This document shows, piece by piece, positions 7,735 to 8,171 of a DNA stretch of 8,171 bases. The stretch lies in NCBI GenBank assembly GCA_030830285.1, contig JAURNF010000134.1, positions 1 through 8,171 on the forward strand. Reading direction: 5' to 3'. The notes beneath the pieces are model-generated. The model was given only the letters and a program-made list of their open reading frames with translations. It was not told where the DNA came from and ran no database searches. The position numbers were made by a program, and so were the translations under genes. The DNA comes from Candidatus Kapaibacterium sp. GTDB taxonomy: Bacteria > Bacteroidota > Ignavibacteria > Kapaibacteriales > Kapaibacteriaceae. Positions within the stretch are counted from its first letter, which is position 1; each line of letters begins with the position of its first letter.

Positions 7735-8171
7735 ATGCTCACACGCCTGTACATCGTCGCTATGTTCGCCGCCCTGCTGATTGTCGCAACAGGATGCGAC
7801 TCGTCAACCGTTGGTCCGCCTCTTACCGTTGACACAACGGTGGTTTCGAAGGCAGACCTTCGCGCCGATAGCACTATCGGATGGCTCTATTACTCGATCG
7901 ATGCCGACTCGGTGGTATCGCCGACGTTGGCAACTACGGCGGAATGGGACATTCGCATGGCCTACCTCAGGTGCTGCGGGAATACCCGTACGATTACGGT
8001 GCAGCTCAATTCGGGTAATGTCGGGGTTGGCTCGGTTCGTGGGGGCGTCGTGAAGAGTCGATTCGAACAGGTTACGGAGCTCTCGGCCGACGTTGCGCTG
8101 CGCTCTGACGACACCCTCAACCCCGTTGTTCCCTTCATTGGTGCGAGCGGCGTCTGGATATACGCAGGTGC
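7735..8171 (+). CDS. HmuY-like lipoprotein, 3'-truncated by the window end
   Basis: The gene starts 6 nt after the previous stop and is open to the window end, giving 145 visible residues. It begins with a lipoprotein signal: Arg at residue 4, a hydrophobic core (6-18) and lipobox ATG-C with Cys21 as the lipidated residue. A low-complexity Ser/Thr/Pro/Val linker follows. The segment GWLYYSIDADSVV (49-61), then WDIRMAYLRCCGNT (71-84) and LNSGNVGVG (91-99), matches the HmuY pattern of 'W.Y.s...g..v', 'WDIaf.r...rtN' and 'NsG..G.G'. HmuY proteins are outer-membrane lipoproteins, and the founding Porphyromonas gingivalis member captures haem with two His. No His is present in the visible part; M75 and the C80-C81 pair are notable instead. 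The C-terminus is missing, so a haem role is unproven. No ribosome site is apparent before the ATG. A forward ORF at 7781-8053 overlaps it in another frame and is spurious. Confidence 0.65.
   Translation, partial: MLTRLYIVAMFAALLIVATGCDSSTVGPPLTVDTTVVSKADLRADSTIGWLYYSIDADSVVSPTLATTAEWDIRMAYLRCCGNTRTITVQLNSGNVGVGSVRGGVVKSRFEQVTELSADVALRSDDTLNPVVPFIGASGVWIYAG

Noticed and set aside
7781..8053. Forward open frame of 90 codons near the right end.
   Set aside because: It is out of frame with the lipoprotein gene starting at 7735, whose frame has a lipobox and HmuY-like motifs and stays open to the window end.

Overview
The window is a dense, one-direction stretch (all genes on the + strand) of a Gram-negative bacterial chromosome of moderate GC content. 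The outer membrane is implied by an LptF/LptG lipopolysaccharide-export permease, a polysaccharide flippase and a lipoprotein signal. The pairing of a giant FG-GAP/ASPIC-UnbV protein with a vanadium-haloperoxidase-like enzyme, followed by a HmuY-like lipoprotein, is most familiar from the Bacteroidota/Chlorobiota/Ignavibacteria/Kapaibacteriota group. That placement is an inference from gene content, not a proof.

Layout. Positions 1-3139 hold three membrane-protein genes joined by overlapping stop/start codons: a 5'-truncated MOP-superfamily polysaccharide flippase (1-1191), an FtsX-type permease (1191-2060) and an LptF/LptG permease (2057-3139). They look translationally coupled and share an envelope-biogenesis theme (surface polysaccharide, divisome/peptidoglycan remodelling, LPS transport). 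No FtsE ATPase gene lies next to ftsX in the window.

Positions 3163-8171 hold three exported proteins separated by gaps of only 23, 27 and 6 nt. The first is a 1074-residue secreted protein with two sets of seven FG-GAP/VCBS calcium-type loops flanking an ASPIC/UnbV domain. The second is a 437-residue secreted PAP2/vanadium-dependent haloperoxidase-like enzyme with every expected vanadate-pocket residue. The third is a lipoprotein resembling the HmuY family, cut off by the window end. None of the gaps contains a recognisable terminator, so all six genes could be on one transcript, although the change from overlapping genes to short gaps at about 3140 suggests two functional blocks.

The most interesting content is the second block: a possible exported module of scaffold-like double propeller, vanadate enzyme and surface lipoprotein. 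Its joint function is unknown. No gap exceeds 27 nt, and I see no RNA genes, insertion sequences, CRISPR arrays or prophage genes.
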